DNA of 64,000 bases from Azospirillum lipoferum (GCF_024170005.1 NZ_JALJXJ010000010.1:248001-312000); one strand, 5' to 3'. Shown: positions 17,550 through 27,486, counted from the stretch's first letter. The notes: a model not told the origin generated them from the sequence alone. A program made the numbers and translations.

Positions 17550-19148
17550 ATGAAGCGCATCCTGCTGGGTGCCGGGCTTGGTATGGCCGCGGCGCTGGCG
17601 CTGTCGGCGCCGGCCCAGGCGGCGAAAACCCTTGTTTATTGCTCCGAGGGTAGTCCCGAAAACTTCAACCCCATGTTGAACACGACCGGCACCAGCTTCG
17701 ACGTTGCCCTCCCGGTCTACAACAATCTCGTCCAGTTCGAGCATGGCGGCACCAAGGTCGTTCCCGGCCTGGCGGAATCCTGGACCATTTCCGACGACGG
17801 GCTGGTCTATACCTTCAAGCTGCGGGCCGGTGCCAAGTGGCACAGCGTCGGCGATTTCAAGCCGACCCGCGATGCCAACGCCGACGACGTGATCTTCTCG
17901 TTCGAGCGCCAGTGGAAGCCGGACCATCCCTTCCACAAGATCTCCGGCGGCGCCTACGACTACTTCAACGACATGGCGATGCCCAAGCTGTTGAAGTCGA
18001 TCGAGAAGGTCGACGACCTGACGGTCAAGTTCACGCTGAACGCGGTCGAGGCGCCGTTCCTGGCCAACCTCGCCATGCCGTTCGCCCCGATCATGTCGGC
18101 CGAATACGCCGCCATGCTGCTGAAGAAGGGCACGCCGGAGAAGCTGGACCAGGTTCCGGTCGGCACCGGTCCCTTCCAGTTCGTCGCCTACCAGAAGGAC
18201 GCCGTCATCCGTTACAAGGCGTTCGAGCAGTATTGGGGCGGCAAGCAGCCGCTCGACAACCTCGTCTTCGCGATCACGCCCGATGCGGCGGTTCGTCTGG
18301 CCAAGCTGAAGGCCAACGAATGCCAGGTGATGCCCTATCCGAACCCGGCCGACATCGACGGCATGAAGAAGGACAGCTCGATCGTCGTCCAGGAGCAGGA
18401 AGGCCTGAACGTCGGTTACGTCTCCTTCAACGTGACCAAGAAGCCGTTCGACGACGTTCGCGTCCGCCGCGCCGTCAGCATGGCGATGGACAAGAAGGCG
18501 ATGGTCGCCGCGGTCTATCAGGCCGCCGGCGTCCCGGCCAAGAACCCGATCCCGCCGACCATGTGGTCGTACAACGACTCGATCGAGGATTATCCCTACG
18601 ACGTCGAGCGGGCGAAGAAGCTGCTGGCCGATGCCGGCTACCCGAACGGCTTCGAGACCGACCTGTGGGCGATGCCGGTGCAGCGCCCCTACAACCCCAA
18701 CGCCAAGCGCATCGCCGAGATGATGCAGGCTGATCTGGCCAAGGTCGGCGTCAAGGCGAAGATCGTGCAGTACGAGTGGGGCGAGTACCGCAAGCGCATG
18801 CAGCAGGGCGAGCACCAGATGGGCATGCTCGGTTGGACCGGCGACAACGGCGATCCGGACAACTTCCTCTACACCCTGCTGGGCTGCGAGGCGGCGCGTC
18901 CGGGCGGCAACAACCTGTCGAAGTGGTGCAACAAGGAGTTCGACGACCTCGTCGTCCAGGCCAAGCGCACCACCGACATCGCCGCGCGCACCAAGCTGTA
19001 CGAACAGTCCCAGGTCATCTTCAAGGAAGAGGCCCCATGGTACACCATCGCCCACTCGGTGGTTTACATGGGCCTCGCCAAGAACGTCGTCGGCTACAAG
19101 ATGGACCCGTTCGGCATCCATCGCTTCGAAGGCGTCGACCTGAAGTGA
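17550..19148 (+). CDS. dppA: Dipeptide ABC transporter, substrate-binding protein
   Basis: Periplasmic SBP_bac_5 protein, 532 residues (E. coli DppA 535), that captures dipeptides or haem-like ligands for DppBC. Sec signal peptide about 1-24 (ALALSAPAQAA). Seen: LVYCSEGSPENFNPML, signature GLAESWTISDDGLVYTFKLRAGAKWH near residue 75, and VRRAVSMAMDKKAMV. The disulphide-type cysteines of DppA (YCSEG, NECQV, LGCEAARPGG, KWCNKEF) are retained, which favours DppA over OppA. GGGAGG precedes the ATG. First gene of dppABCDF; a large hairpin separates it from dppB. Confidence 0.94.
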   Translation: MKRILLGAGLGMAAALALSAPAQAAKTLVYCSEGSPENFNPMLNTTGTSFDVALPVYNNLVQFEHGGTKVVPGLAESWTISDDGLVYTFKLRAGAKWHSVGDFKPTRDANADDVIFSFERQWKPDHPFHKISGGAYDYFNDMAMPKLLKSIEKVDDLTVKFTLNAVEAPFLANLAMPFAPIMSAEYAAMLLKKGTPEKLDQVPVGTGPFQFVAYQKDAVIRYKAFEQYWGGKQPLDNLVFAITPDAAVRLAKLKANECQVMPYPNPADIDGMKKDSSIVVQEQEGLNVGYVSFNVTKKPFDDVRVRRAVSMAMDKKAMVAAVYQAAGVPAKNPIPPTMWSYNDSIEDYPYDVERAKKLLADAGYPNGFETDLWAMPVQRPYNPNAKRIAEMMQADLAKVGVKAKIVQYEWGEYRKRMQQGEHQMGMLGWTGDNGDPDNFLYTLLGCEAARPGGNNLSKWCNKEFDDLVVQAKRTTDIAARTKLYEQSQVIFKEEAPWYTIAHSVVYMGLAKNVVGYKMDPFGIHRFEGVDLK

Positions 19149-19243
19149 TATGAGACGTGCCTTCGCCGAAAGTGCGGGCGCGATGGAGTGTTGAAAAGGT
19201 GGGGTATGGGGTGCCATGCTCCCACCCTGAAGTAAGTGACATG

Positions 19244-19281
19244 CCCTTCTCCGCGCAAGCGGGGGAGGGTCGGAGTTGGGG
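19244..19281. repeat. REP-like C/T-rich element, degenerate
   Basis: CCCTTCTCCGCGCAAGCGGGG and GGTCGGAGTTGGGG resemble the 970-1018 hairpin and the CCCTCTCCCC elements elsewhere. It lies in the dppA-dppB gap. Confidence 0.4.
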
Positions 19282-19294
19282 CAGGTGCCCCTGA

Positions 19295-19350
19295 TGGAAC
19301 GGAGCGTTGCCAAGCGGTTTTTCTGCCGGGCCAGCGCTCCGTTCCAGTTT
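19295..19350 (+). terminator. 12-bp stem-loop between dppA and dppB
   Basis: TGGAACGGAGCG (19295-19306) pairs perfectly with CGCTCCGTTCCA (19335-19346) over a 28-nt loop and is followed by GTTTTC. Placed inside the operon after the binding-protein gene, it likely causes partial termination or protects the dppA message, giving more binding protein than permease. This role is inferred from similar operons. Confidence 0.6.
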
Positions 19351-19382
19351 TCACCGCAGTTTTAAAAAACGAGTGCCCGTCG

Positions 19383-20393
19383 ATGCTTCGCTTCATCCTG
19401 ACGCGGGTGAGCTTGGTGATTCCGACTTTCCTCGGCATCACCTTTCTGACCTTCATCCTGATCCGGCTGGTTCCCGGCGACCCTATCGAGGTGCGCACGG
19501 GCGAGAGAGGCATCGCGCCTGAACGGCTGGCCGAACTGCGCCACGAGATGGGCCTGGACCGGGCGCTCTGGCAGCAGTTCCTCGATTACGTCGGCAACGT
19601 GCTGCACGGTGATTTCGGCCTGTCGCTGATCACCCACAATTCGGTCCTCAGCGAATTCCTGACGCTGTTCCCGGCGACGCTCGAACTGGCGCTGTGCGCC
19701 ATGCTGTTCGCGACGCTGGTGGGGCTGCCGGCCGGCATCCTGGCGGCGGTGAAGCGGGGGTCGCTGTTCGACCACGGCGTGATGGGCGCCAGCCTGACCG
19801 GATATTCGATGCCGATCTTCTGGTGGGGCCTGCTGCTGATCCTGTTCTTCTCGGTTGGGCTGGGCTGGACCCCGGTGTCGGGCCGACTGGATCTGGTCTA
19901 TTACGTGGAGCCGGACACCGGCTTCATGCTGATCGACACGCTGAAGGCCGGCGACTACGAGGCGTTCCGTTCCGCTCTCGGCCATCTGGTGCTGCCGACC
20001 ATCGTGCTGGGCACCGTGCCGCTGGCCGTGGTCGCGCGCATGACGCGCTCGGCCATGCTGGAGGTGCTGGGCGAGGATTACATCCGCACCGCCCGCGCCA
20101 AGGGGCTGGCCAGCGGCCGGGTCATCGGCATGCACGCGTTGCGCAACGCGCTGATCCCGGTGGTGACCGTCATCGGCCTGCAGGTCGGCACGCTGCTGGG
20201 CGGCGCCATCCTGACCGAGACCATCTTCTCCTGGCCGGGCGTCGGCAAATGGCTGATCGAATCGATCAACCGCCGCGACTATCCGGCCCTGCAGGGTGGA
20301 GTCCTGCTGATCGCCACCTCGGTGATCCTGGTCAACCTGCTGGTGGACGTGCTCTACGGCGTCCTCAACCCCCGCATCCGTCACGCGCGGTGA
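19383..20393 (+). CDS. dppB: Dipeptide ABC transporter, permease
   Basis: 336-residue inner-membrane subunit with six predicted helices. N-terminal MLRFILTRVSLVIPTFLGI and the FLxxIRLVPGDP-like loop (ILIRLVPGDPIEVRTGERG) are typical of DppB/OppB. The EAA loop contacting the ATPases reads MLEVLGEDYIRTARAKGLASG. The start is the ATG heading the hydrophobic N-terminus; the upstream frame is intergenic repeat. Followed after 9 bp by dppC. Confidence 0.95.
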   Translation: MLRFILTRVSLVIPTFLGITFLTFILIRLVPGDPIEVRTGERGIAPERLAELRHEMGLDRALWQQFLDYVGNVLHGDFGLSLITHNSVLSEFLTLFPATLELALCAMLFATLVGLPAGILAAVKRGSLFDHGVMGASLTGYSMPIFWWGLLLILFFSVGLGWTPVSGRLDLVYYVEPDTGFMLIDTLKAGDYEAFRSALGHLVLPTIVLGTVPLAVVARMTRSAMLEVLGEDYIRTARAKGLASGRVIGMHALRNALIPVVTVIGLQVGTLLGGAILTETIFSWPGVGKWLIESINRRDYPALQGGVLLIATSVILVNLLVDVLYGVLNPRIRHAR

Positions 20394-20402
20394 GGCCAAT
20401 CC

Positions 20403-21326
20403 ATGTCCGCTGAATTCTCGACCAAGGCAGAACCCGCCACCCCGGAACCGGTCGCCGTGTCACGCCCGCCGCACCCGCTGACCGAGTTCTGGTATCACTT
20501 CCGCCAGAACAAGGGCGCGCTGGGCGGTCTGGTGGTGATCGCGCTGATCGCGCTGATCGCCATCTTCGCCGGGGTCATCGCCCCGCACGATCCCGACATC
20601 CAGTACCGCGACGCCATCCTGACCCCGCCGGTCTGGCAGGCGGGCGGAAGCTGGAGCTACATCCTGGGCACCGACGACATCGGCCGCGACATGATGTCCC
20701 GCCTGATGTACGGCGCCCGCCTGTCGATGATGATCGGCCTGATCGTCGTCACCCTGTCGCTGGCCGTCGGGCTCGGCCTCGGCCTCGTCGCCGGCTTCTT
20801 CGGCGGCATGGCCGACGTGCTGATCATGCGCGCCATGGACATCCTGCTGGCGTTGCCGTCGCTGCTGCTGGCCGTGGTGGTGGCCGCCATCCTCGGGCCG
20901 GGGCTGGTGAACGCCATGCTGGCGGTGTCGGTGGTGGTGATCCCGCACTATGCCCGCCTGACCCGCGCCGCCGTGCTGGCGGAGGTGAACAAGGACTATG
21001 TCGTCGCCTCGCGCGTTGCCGGTGCCGGGCCGATGCGCCTGATGCTGATCGTGGTGCTGCCGAACTGCGTCGCCCCGCTGATCGTGCAGGCGACGCTGGG
21101 CTTCTCCACCGCCATCCTGGACGCGGCGGCCCTGGGATTCCTCGGTCTCGGCGCGCAGCCGCCGACGCCGGAATGGGGCACCATGCTGGCCTCCTCGCTG
21201 CAGTTCCTCCAGCGCGCCCCCTGGGTCGTGACCTGGCCCGGCATCGCCATCCTGGTGACCGTGCTGGCCTTCAATCTGTTGGGCGACGGTCTTCGCGACG
21301 CGCTCGACCCCAAGCTGAAACGTTGA
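20403..21326 (+). CDS. dppC: Dipeptide ABC transporter, permease
   Basis: 307-residue inner-membrane permease of the DppC/OppC group. It has the N-terminal OppC_N segment (LTEFWYHFRQNKGALGG), the motif LGTDDIGRDMMSRLMYGAR found after the first periplasmic loop, and the EAA loop AEVNKDYVVASRVAGAGPMRL. C-terminal FNLLGDGLRDALDPKLKR is the standard DppC ending. It pairs with DppB and is followed after 4 bp by dppD. Confidence 0.95.
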   Translation: MSAEFSTKAEPATPEPVAVSRPPHPLTEFWYHFRQNKGALGGLVVIALIALIAIFAGVIAPHDPDIQYRDAILTPPVWQAGGSWSYILGTDDIGRDMMSRLMYGARLSMMIGLIVVTLSLAVGLGLGLVAGFFGGMADVLIMRAMDILLALPSLLLAVVVAAILGPGLVNAMLAVSVVVIPHYARLTRAAVLAEVNKDYVVASRVAGAGPMRLMLIVVLPNCVAPLIVQATLGFSTAILDAAALGFLGLGAQPPTPEWGTMLASSLQFLQRAPWVVTWPGIAILVTVLAFNLLGDGLRDALDPKLKR

Positions 21327-21330
21327 CCTC

Positions 21331-22319
21331 ATGCCTCTTCTCGACATCAAGAACCTGTCGGTCGAGTTCACCACCCGCGCCGGCACCTTCCGCGCGGTGG
21401 ACGGCATCGACCTGACCGTGGACGAAGGCGAGGTCGTCGGCATCGTCGGCGAATCCGGCTCCGGCAAGTCCGTCACCTCGCTCGCCGTCATGGGGCTTCT
21501 CGGCTCCAACGGCCGGGTGGTCGCCGACCGGATGATGTTCGGCGGCCGGGACCTGCTGACCATGCCCGCCGCCCAGCGCCGGAAGATCACCGGCAAGGAC
21601 GTCGCCATGGTCTTCCAGGAGCCGATGACCAGCCTGAACCCCTGCTTCACCGTCGGTTTCCAGATCATGGAGACGCTGCGGGTGCATGAGGGGCTGTCCG
21701 GCAAGGCGCTGCGCAACCGCGCCATCGCGCTCCTGGAGCAGGTCGGCATTCCGGCGCCGGAAACCCGCCTGTCCGCCTTCCCGCACCAGCTGTCGGGCGG
21801 CATGAACCAGCGCGTGATGATCGCCATCGCCATCGCCTGCAATCCGCGCCTGCTGGTGGCGGACGAGCCGACGACGGCGCTGGACGTCACCATCCAGAAG
21901 CAGATCCTCGACCTGCTGGTCCAGTTGCAGCGCGAACGCGGCATGGCCCTGATCCTGATCACCCACGACATGGGCGTGGTGGCGGAGACGGCCCAGCGCG
22001 TCGTCGTCATGTATGCCGGCCAGGTGGCGGAGACGCGTCCGGTCCATTCGCTGTTCGAGCGGCCGCGCCACCCCTACACCGGCGCCCTGCTCGACGCCCT
22101 GCCGGAACGGGCGCTGGGCAAGCGCCGGCTGCCGACCATTCCCGGCATGGTGCCGGGTATCGCCGACCGGCCGGCCGGCTGCCTGTTCAGCCCGCGCTGC
22201 CGCTTCGCCGACGCCCGCTGCCGTGCCGAACGCCCGGCGCTGTTCGACGTGGACGACGGGCGGGCGCGCTGTTTCTACCCGCTGCCGGACGGCCATCTCG
22301 CCGCCGGGGAGGCGCTGTG

Positions 22320-22320
<1 letters not shown>
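21331..22320 (+). CDS. dppD: Dipeptide ABC transporter, ATPase
   Basis: 329-residue ATPase. Walker A GESGSGKS (near residue 38), Q-loop VFQEPMTSLNP, signature LSGGMNQRVMIAIA, Walker B LLVADEPTTALD and switch His in LITHDMG. The C-terminal oligopeptide/dipeptide extension contains PRCRFADARC, cysteines that in some DppD/DppF proteins bind an Fe-S cluster. The stop overlaps the dppF start by one base, indicating translational coupling. Confidence 0.95.
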
Positions 22321-23345
<1,025 letters not shown>

Positions 23346-23376
23346 GCGGCGTCCGGGCGATTGACATGACGATGAC

Positions 23377-23410
23377 CCCGGCCGCTCTTGCGGCGGCCGG
23401 GCTATCTTTG
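23377..23410 (+). terminator. Probable terminator of the dpp operon
   Basis: CCCGGCCGC (23377-23385) pairs with GCGGCCGGG (23393-23401) over a 7-nt loop, followed by CTATCTTTG. Strong stem but a broken U-tract. Confidence 0.55.
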
Positions 23411-23448
23411 ATCCACTGTTGCGGCTTCCTTGCGATGGACTCCGCAGC

Positions 23449-24402
23449 ATGACCCTCCGCCTCGCCACCGCTCTCTGCCTGCCGGTCCTGCTGGCCATCG
23501 CCGCCCCGGCCGCTGCGGCCAGTTTCGACTGTGCCCGGGCGCGCGCCGGAGCCGGGGGGGCGGAGGAAAAGCTGATCTGCTCGACGCCGGCGCTGAACGC
23601 CGCCGATGCGGCGATGGGGGCGGCCTACAAGGCTCTGCTCGACAGGCTGGGGGGCGACGAAGCGGGGCGCGGCTTCGCCCGTGCCGAACAGCGGGCCTGG
23701 GCCGGGCGGCGCAACCGCGCCTGTGGCTTCGGTCTTCCCGCCGGCACGGAAGCCGACAGCGGCTTCGACGATCCGGCGGCCTGCCTACAAGTGGAAACGG
23801 AGCGGCGGACGGCGCAGCTTGCCGCCTTGCGGGCCGATCCGGGGCTGGGTGCCCGGCTGCGCACGGTCCTGCTGACCGAAGGGAAACCCCGCACCCGCCT
23901 TTCCATCCGGGCCGAGCGGCCGGAGATCGCCGACCCGGCCATTTATGGCGCCGCCTTCTTCAACGAGACGGCGCGCCGCTTCGTCGAGGGTGAAATCAAG
24001 GAGTTCCGCAAGAACTCGACCGATCTGCCCGAGGGGATGGAGGCGGAACTGGTCCTGACCGCCGATGTTCACGTCACCGCCCCCGGCCTGCTGTCGGTTC
24101 AGTTCCGGGGGGAAGGGGTGCAGGGCAACGGCTTCCGCTATGCGGCGGGGCTGACGGTCGATCTCGGGCGGGGACGGGTGCCCACCCTGGCACAGATGTT
24201 CGGCACAGGGTCCTGGCTGGCGGCCGCCACCGCCGCCTGTCGGACGGCGCTGGAACCCGAGATGGCGGCGGAGTGCGGCGGTCCCGAGCTGAAGGACCCG
24301 CGCAGCTGGCGCTTCGAGCCGGAGCGGGCGGTGGCGACCTTGCTGCTGCCGGGCAAGGAACTGCGGGAAATCGCCATGCCGTTCCATCCGCCCGCCCGCT
24401 GA
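23449..24402 (+). CDS. Secreted protein with LprI-like (DUF1311) N-terminal domain
   Basis: 317 residues with a Sec signal peptide (about 1-23, IAAPAAAAS). The next region, FDCARARAGAGGAEEKLICSTPALNAAD with later FARAEQRAWAGRRNRAC, carries the Cys/Leu/Asp pattern of LprI/DUF1311 lysozyme-inhibitor-type proteins. The C-terminal part (about 140-317) resembles periplasmic RsiV/DUF3298-like domains (YAAGLTVDLGRGRVPTLAQMF) but this is tentative. It may protect the cell wall. Stands alone after the dpp terminator. Confidence 0.7.
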   Translation: MTLRLATALCLPVLLAIAAPAAAASFDCARARAGAGGAEEKLICSTPALNAADAAMGAAYKALLDRLGGDEAGRGFARAEQRAWAGRRNRACGFGLPAGTEADSGFDDPAACLQVETERRTAQLAALRADPGLGARLRTVLLTEGKPRTRLSIRAERPEIADPAIYGAAFFNETARRFVEGEIKEFRKNSTDLPEGMEAELVLTADVHVTAPGLLSVQFRGEGVQGNGFRYAAGLTVDLGRGRVPTLAQMFGTGSWLAAATAACRTALEPEMAAECGGPELKDPRSWRFEPERAVATLLLPGKELREIAMPFHPPAR

Positions 24403-24513
24403 GACGCCTGTTGAGGCAGCTTGCGGGCAAAGCGGCTGTTGAGTGCGGCGGCCGTCTTCTTTACGGTGCCCACGATTCGTTCATGAGAAGTCCTAATCAG
24501 GGAGAGAGCCGCC

Positions 24514-25002
24514 ATGCCGTCCTTTGACATCGTGTCCGAGACGGACGTCCACGAGGTCGACAACGCCATTGCCGGCGTCCGTCGCGAGATCGAGACCCGG
24601 TTCGACTTCAAGGGCTCCAAATGCACGGTCGAGCGGACCGAGAACGAGATCGTTCTGCTGGCCGACGACGCCACCAAGCTGGAGCAGATGCAGGAACTGC
24701 TGCGCGTTTATGTGACCCGCCGCAAGCTGGATGCCGCCGCCCTCGACTTCTCCGCCAAGCCGGAGCGGGCGGCCGGCGACGCGCTGCGCCATGCTGTGAC
24801 GATCAAGCAGGGAATCGCGCAGGATTTGGCGAAGACCATCGTCAAAGGGATCAAGGACAGCAAGATGAAGGTCCAGGTCTCGATCCAGGGCGACGAACTG
24901 CGGGTGACGGGCAAGAAGCGCGACGACCTCCAGGACGCCATCGCCCTGGTCAAGCGGATGGGCATCGAGCAGCCGCTGCAATACCAGAACTTTCGCGACT
25001 GA
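24514..25002 (+). CDS. yajQ: YajQ-family nucleotide-binding protein
   Basis: 162-residue YajQ protein, a dimer of two ferredoxin-like folds that binds cyclic di-GMP in Xanthomonas and other nucleotides elsewhere. Seen: MPSFDIVSETDVHEVDNAI, FDFKGSKCTVER, KQGIAQDLAKTIVKGIKDSKMKVQ and the terminal QYQNFRD, all hallmarks. AGGGAGAG lies upstream of the ATG. Single-gene unit. Confidence 0.95.
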   Translation: MPSFDIVSETDVHEVDNAIAGVRREIETRFDFKGSKCTVERTENEIVLLADDATKLEQMQELLRVYVTRRKLDAAALDFSAKPERAAGDALRHAVTIKQGIAQDLAKTIVKGIKDSKMKVQVSIQGDELRVTGKKRDDLQDAIALVKRMGIEQPLQYQNFRD

Positions 25003-25145
25003 TTGGCCGCGATCGCTGGGCAAGGTTTGCCGGCCGTTGGGAAACTTCTGCCGGGCGGCTGGGTAATTTTTGCCGGTCAAATCGTCGCAGGGGATGCTCC
25101 GACCCTTGTGAATCGCCGGTTGTGTTGATGGCGTGATTTTTGCGT

Positions 25146-25180
25146 GATCCCCTGCGGTTCGCCACAAACCGCAGGGGATC
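25146..25180 (+). promoter_or_regulatory. 14-bp hairpin that would mask a ribosome binding site
   Basis: GATCCCCTGCGGTT (25146-25159) and AACCGCAGGGGATC (25167-25180) are perfectly complementary with a 7-nt loop. The purine run AGGGGA in the right arm lies about 7 bp before the ATG at 25186, so it is the likely ribosome site and would be paired in the mRNA. Alternatively the repeat is a DNA operator. A third partial copy, CGCAGGGGAT, occurs at 25086-25095. Confidence 0.5.
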
Positions 25181-25185
25181 GTCCC

Positions 25186-25593
25186 ATGTCGATGATGGCC
25201 AACAGCGAGGCCACGCAAGCGATGCGCATCCGGGCGGAAGACGTCCTGGAGCGCAAAGGGACGTCCGCGTCCCGGCAGGCGGGTGCGCTGGCCGGTCAGT
25301 TCGCGGCGATGCTGGAAACCCTGAACGGGGTGGGGGAGGGTGGCACCTCTGGTGCCGACGGCTCGGGAGTGGTGCCGAACGCCCAGCCCTCGGTGCGCCT
25401 CGGCGTCGGCGCCGTCACCTTGTTCGCGCAGGAGGACGGGCAGGGTGAGGCCGGCATGGGCCCCGCGTCCCTGGTGCCCGACCCGCAGGATCCCGCGACG
25501 GCGATGCAGGTGGTGGACAGCGCCATCCAGACTGGTGACGGCTCCAATTTCCGCTGGCTGACCACCCTGCTGACACAGAATTCCGCGGCCTGA
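25186..25593 (+). CDS. Small protein of unknown function
   Basis: 135 residues, soluble, no signal peptide. The N-terminal helix MSMMANSEATQAMRIRAEDVLERK leads into a Gly/Ser-rich linker and a C-terminal part ending AMQVVDSAIQTGDGSNFRWLTTLLTQNSAA. Codon use matches neighbours. Its likely ribosome site is buried in the hairpin at 25146-25180, suggesting translational control. No family is recognised. Confidence 0.6.
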   Translation: MSMMANSEATQAMRIRAEDVLERKGTSASRQAGALAGQFAAMLETLNGVGEGGTSGADGSGVVPNAQPSVRLGVGAVTLFAQEDGQGEAGMGPASLVPDPQDPATAMQVVDSAIQTGDGSNFRWLTTLLTQNSAA

Positions 25594-25617
25594 TCGAGAC
25601 CGCTTTCGCGAACCCCC

Positions 25618-25833
25618 TCAGAATCCCCGGCCGAACTCGGCCCAGGACAGCGTGACGTCCGGCGATTCCGGCTTGCGCTTGCCACCGCCATGACGGGTGC
25701 GGAGCCCGGCGAACAGATCCGGCAGCGCGATGTGGGGGAAACCTTCGGAAAGGGCGATCCCCGCCGGGGCGAGGCCGGCCGGAGCCAGAGCGGCGGAACC
25801 GGCGAACAGGCGGGTCAGGATGCTGGACATCAT
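25618..25833 (-). CDS. Small hypothetical protein (71 aa)
   Basis: Starts MMSSILTRLFAGSAALAPAGLAP, an amphipathic or weakly hydrophobic N-terminus, followed by a polar C-terminus ending TLSWAEFGRGF. AGAGGAAA lies 6 bp before the ATG at 25833, supporting translation from there. It converges with the gene at 25186 and lies divergent from the OFA transporter region. No function is assigned. Confidence 0.5.
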   Translation of the reverse strand: MMSSILTRLFAGSAALAPAGLAPAGIALSEGFPHIALPDLFAGLRTRHGGGKRKPESPDVTLSWAEFGRGF

Positions 25834-25914
25834 GTGATTTCCTCTGGCTGCGGCGTTGCTCTTCAGCGCCGTTGGACATGGCCGGATCATGCACTCCTCA
25901 TCGCACCGCAGCAA

Positions 25915-26190
25915 GATATTCTGTATACCAGATACTGTATTTCAAATATGTGTGCGCTGCATGGCTGCGCCTTGGCAGTTTTGTTCGTTAGGCCAGCAAG
26001 CGATGCATGACTGATAGGGTAAAAAAACAAGCCTTTTCAACGCATTCCACGATGTGGAAAAGAATAACGTGTTCCGTATATGGTATTTGGAATACGGATT
26101 GTCGAGGAGCACAGTCATCCCTGAACGGCGCATGATGCGGTGCGATCGCTGCCCGATCCTGCGCCCCCACGCTCAACGGGACTTTGGGGC
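25915..26190. promoter_or_regulatory. AT-rich control region of the OFA transporter
   Basis: This stretch is clearly more AT-rich than its surroundings. It holds TTCCACGATGTGGAA (26045-26059, arms TTCCA/TGGAA), the inverted repeat TCCGTAT-N12-ATACGGA (26073-26098), and related GTATACCAGATAC / ATGGTATT motifs near 25928 and 26080. These look like operator sites, the first of IclR type and the second possibly GntR type. No confident -35/-10 pair is called. Confidence 0.5.
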
Positions 26191-27486
26191 ATGACCACAG
26201 AGACGACCGAAGACCGCGGTCTTCTGAACAACAAATGGTTCCAGCTCAGCGTCGGCCTGCTGTGCATGGCGATGATCGCCAACCTGCAATATGGCTGGAC
26301 GCTGTTCGTCGATCCCATCGATGCCAAGCATGGCTGGGGACGTGCTGCCATCCAGATCGCCTTTTCCATCTTCGTCTTCACCGAAACTTGGCTGGTCCCG
26401 GTCGAGGGCTGGTTCGTCGACCGCTACGGCCCGCAGGTGGTGGTGCTGGTCGGCAGCCTCCTGGTCGGCGGCTCCTGGGTGATCGACAGCCAGGCCTCAT
26501 CGCTGCCGATGCTCTATACCGCGGCGGTGATCTCCGGCATCGGCGCCGGCTGCGTCTATGGCACCTGCGTCGGCAACGCGCTGAAATGGTTCCCGCAGCA
26601 GCGCGGTCTGGCCGCGGGCGTCACCGCCGCCGGCTTCGGTGCCGGTGCCGGCGCCACGGTCATTCCGATCGCCAACATGATCGCCGCCCAAGGCTACGAG
26701 CAGGCCTTCCTGGTCTTCGGCATCGGGCAGGGCGTGGTGATCTTCGTGCTGTCCTTCTTCCTGCGCAAGGCGCCGAAGTCAGCCGGTCCGGTGCGTCGGA
26801 GCGGGCTTGCCCAGACCAAGGTGGACCATCCGCCGTCCCGTGTCATCCGCACGCCGGTCTTCTGGCTGCTCTACGTCATGTTCGTGATGGTGGCCTCCGG
26901 CGGCCTGATGGCGGCGGCCCAGATCGCGCCGATCGCCCACGACTTCCACGTCGCCGATTCGCCGATCAACATGTTCGGCCTGATCCTGCCGGCGCTGACG
27001 CTGGCGATCTCCATCGACCGGATCCTCGACGGCGCCGGCCGGCCCTTCTTCGGCTGGGTGTCCGACCGCATCGGCCGCGAGAACACCATGTTCATCGCCT
27101 TCGGCATCGCGGCACTCGCCATCATCCTGGTGACGCAGCTCGGCCGCAACCCGGTGATGTTCGTCATCTTCACCGCGATGTTCTTCTGCGTCTTCGGCGA
27201 GATCTACAGCCTGTTCCCGGCCACCGCCGGCGACACCTTCGGGTCGAAGTTCGCGGCGACCAACGCCGGCATGCTCTATACCGCCAAGGGCACGGCGGCG
27301 CTGCTGGTGCCGCTCAGCAGCCTCATCGCCAGCCATTTCGGCTGGCACGCCGTGTTCTACATCGCCGCCAGCTTCAATCTGGTGGCGGCGGTGCTGGCGC
27401 TGTTCGTCCTGAAACCGCTGCGCGCCGCCTTCATCCAGGCTGACGATTACGGACTTCAGGCGGCACCGGTCACCGCCGAGCGCTGA
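26191..27486 (+). CDS. oxlT: Oxalate/formate antiporter family (OFA) MFS transporter
   Basis: 431-residue MFS protein with twelve transmembrane helices. The N-terminal NKWFQLSVGLLCMAMIANLQYGWTLF and IQIAFSIFVFTETWLVPVEGWFVDRYGP match the OFA family, whose model member OxlT swaps oxalate for formate. A lysine in helix 11 that binds oxalate in OxlT is plausibly the K in MLYTAKGTAALLVP. Together with frc at the left edge it suggests oxalate uptake, though 22 kb separates them. The call to OFA is firm; the substrate is inferred. Confidence 0.88.
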   Translation: MTTETTEDRGLLNNKWFQLSVGLLCMAMIANLQYGWTLFVDPIDAKHGWGRAAIQIAFSIFVFTETWLVPVEGWFVDRYGPQVVVLVGSLLVGGSWVIDSQASSLPMLYTAAVISGIGAGCVYGTCVGNALKWFPQQRGLAAGVTAAGFGAGAGATVIPIANMIAAQGYEQAFLVFGIGQGVVIFVLSFFLRKAPKSAGPVRRSGLAQTKVDHPPSRVIRTPVFWLLYVMFVMVASGGLMAAAQIAPIAHDFHVADSPINMFGLILPALTLAISIDRILDGAGRPFFGWVSDRIGRENTMFIAFGIAALAIILVTQLGRNPVMFVIFTAMFFCVFGEIYSLFPATAGDTFGSKFAATNAGMLYTAKGTAALLVPLSSLIASHFGWHAVFYIAASFNLVAAVLALFVLKPLRAAFIQADDYGLQAAPVTAER

